The translations under genes were made by a program, and so were the position numbers. From an uncultured Lysobacter sp. (GTDB lineage: Bacteria; Pseudomonadota; Gammaproteobacteria; Xanthomonadales; Xanthomonadaceae): a stretch of 7,006 nucleotides of DNA. The first letter of the stretch is position 1, and every line of letters starts with the position of its first letter. This document shows, piece after piece, positions 6,099 to 7,006 of this stretch. The notes under the pieces are model-generated. The model ran no database searches, was not told the DNA's origin, and was given only the letters and a program-made list of their open reading frames with translations. Location of the stretch: contig CALTXS010000049.1 in the NCBI GenBank assembly GCA_943913335.1, positions 1-7,006 on the forward strand, written 5' to 3'.

Positions 6099-7006
6099 AC
6101 AACCCTGCTCCCGCTGACATCGCCCCGCTCTTTGCCAATCGCGAGCTGTCGCAGATCAGCTTTAATGCCCGCGTCCTCGATCAGGCTCTGGACAAGCGCA
6201 TCCCGCTGCTGGAACGCCTGCGATTCCTGTGCATTTCCTGCACCAATCTCGACGAATTCTTTGAGATCCGCGCCGGCAATCTGACCCGAAAGATCGGCAT
6301 GGTTCAAGTGCCGGGTCCTGATGGCCGCACGCCGCAGGAGGTTCTGGATGCGGTGCACGACGAATCGGCCAAGCTCGTGCGTGCGCAGTACAGCTGCTGG
6401 CAGGACGTGCTCGCACCGGCTCTGGCTGCCGAGGGAATCCGTGTACTCAAATCGCGCGACTGGGATGCTGCCACGGCGGACTGGCTGCGCACCTATTTCA
6501 ACGACGAAGTCATGCCGGTACTGTCGCCACTGGGTCTGGATCCGGCACATCCCTTCCCCAAGATTCTCAACAAGTCACTCAATCTGGTCGTACTGGTCGA
6601 GGGCCGCGATGCCTTCGGACGCGAAGGCGGTCTTGCGATTGTGCGGGCACCGCGTTCCCTGCCGCGCATTATCCGCATTCCGGAATCGGTGTCCGGCGGC
6701 AAGAGCGACTTTGTGTTTCTGTCGTCAATTCTGTCGCAGTATGTCAGTGACCTGTTCCCCGGCATGACGGTAAACGGTGCCTATCAGTTCCGCGTAACCC
6801 GCAACTCCGAACTGTTCGTTGACGAAGAAGAAGTCGAAGACATTGCGGTTGCCCTGCGTGACGAACTGGCCGGCCGCGGCTACCTGCGCGCCGTACGTCT
6901 CGAGATCGACGAAGCGTGCCCGGACGAGATCGTAGGGACGCTGCTGGAGAATTTCGAGCTGACGGAAAATGCGGTGTACCGCATCAATGGTCCTGTGAAT
7001 CTCAAT
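6095..7006 (+). CDS. ppk: Polyphosphate kinase PPK1, N-terminal part (cut by window end)
   Basis: An open frame of 304 codons with no stop before the window edge. PPK1 reversibly transfers the gamma phosphate of ATP to inorganic polyphosphate; full-length enzymes are about 690 residues. The N domain is recognisable from NRELSQISFNARVL (15-28) and TNLDEFFEIR (50-59), where N51 corresponds to the ATP-contacting Asn45 of E. coli PPK. The head domain includes LSPLGLDPAHPFP (143-155), YQFRVTRNSEL (230-240) and YRINGPVNLN (295-304). The catalytic domains with the phosphorylated histidine lie beyond the window. The ATG is embedded in the ATGA that ends phoR, and GGAA lies four bases upstream (6087-6090), indicating coupled translation. 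Coexpression with phoBR would place polyphosphate storage under the phosphate-starvation response. An exopolyphosphatase gene (ppx) often follows in relatives, but this cannot be seen here. Confidence 0.95.
   Translation, partial: MNNPAPADIAPLFANRELSQISFNARVLDQALDKRIPLLERLRFLCISCTNLDEFFEIRAGNLTRKIGMVQVPGPDGRTPQEVLDAVHDESAKLVRAQYSCWQDVLAPALAAEGIRVLKSRDWDAATADWLRTYFNDEVMPVLSPLGLDPAHPFPKILNKSLNLVVLVEGRDAFGREGGLAIVRAPRSLPRIIRIPESVSGGKSDFVFLSSILSQYVSDLFPGMTVNGAYQFRVTRNSELFVDEEEVEDIAVALRDELAGRGYLRAVRLEIDEACPDEIVGTLLENFELTENAVYRINGPVNLN

Noticed and set aside
5864..6550. Minus-strand open frame spanning the phoR-ppk junction
   Set aside because: It overlaps the ends of two well-supported genes on the other strand and has no recognisable motif or plausible ribosome binding site.
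6321..6767. Plus-strand 148-codon open frame inside ppk
   Set aside because: It is out of frame with the ppk reading frame, which is continuous and conserved from 6095 to the window end.

Overview
The window reads as ordinary chromosomal core sequence from a gammaproteobacterium, most likely of the Xanthomonadales/Lysobacter group. This lineage call is an inference from three things: a Pro-Arg-His-Lys tRNA cluster with encoded CCA ends, the gene neighbourhood (glutaredoxin, AhpD-like protein and NAD-type isocitrate dehydrogenase beside an M48 protease and phoB-phoR-ppk), and a moderately high GC content of roughly 60% by eye. I see no insertion sequence, phage gene, CRISPR array or composition shift.

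Layout. Bases 1-2179 are transcribed on the minus strand. In order of transcription they hold a glutaredoxin gene, an AhpD/carboxymuconolactone-decarboxylase-family gene joined to it by a 4-base overlap, an NAD-type isocitrate dehydrogenase gene, and a tRNA operon (Pro-TGG, Arg-TCT, His-GTG, then a tRNA cut by the window edge, probably Lys). The tRNA operon has its own strong sigma70 promoter just downstream of the dehydrogenase stop codon. Bases 2180-2267 are a short divergent intergenic region. From 2268 onward everything is on the plus strand: a BepA-like secreted M48 metalloprotease with TPR repeats, then the phosphate regulon genes phoB and phoR, then the first 304 codons of polyphosphate kinase ppk, which runs off the right edge.

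How the genes work together. PhoR is a membrane sensor kinase that phosphorylates PhoB when phosphate is scarce, and PPK stores phosphate as polyphosphate. A clear Pho box of three CTGTCAT-like repeats with an 11-base period lies ahead of phoB, so the cluster should be autoregulated. phoR and ppk overlap by 4 bases (ATGA), so polyphosphate synthesis is probably co-expressed with the phosphate sensor. On the other strand, the glutaredoxin and the AhpD-like protein both carry CxxC redox centres and look translationally coupled, which suggests a thiol-redox pair next to a TCA-cycle dehydrogenase.

I did not find a previously undescribed system. The most informative points are the triple Pho box, the phoR-ppk coupling, the Grx/AhpD coupling and the predicted promoters.
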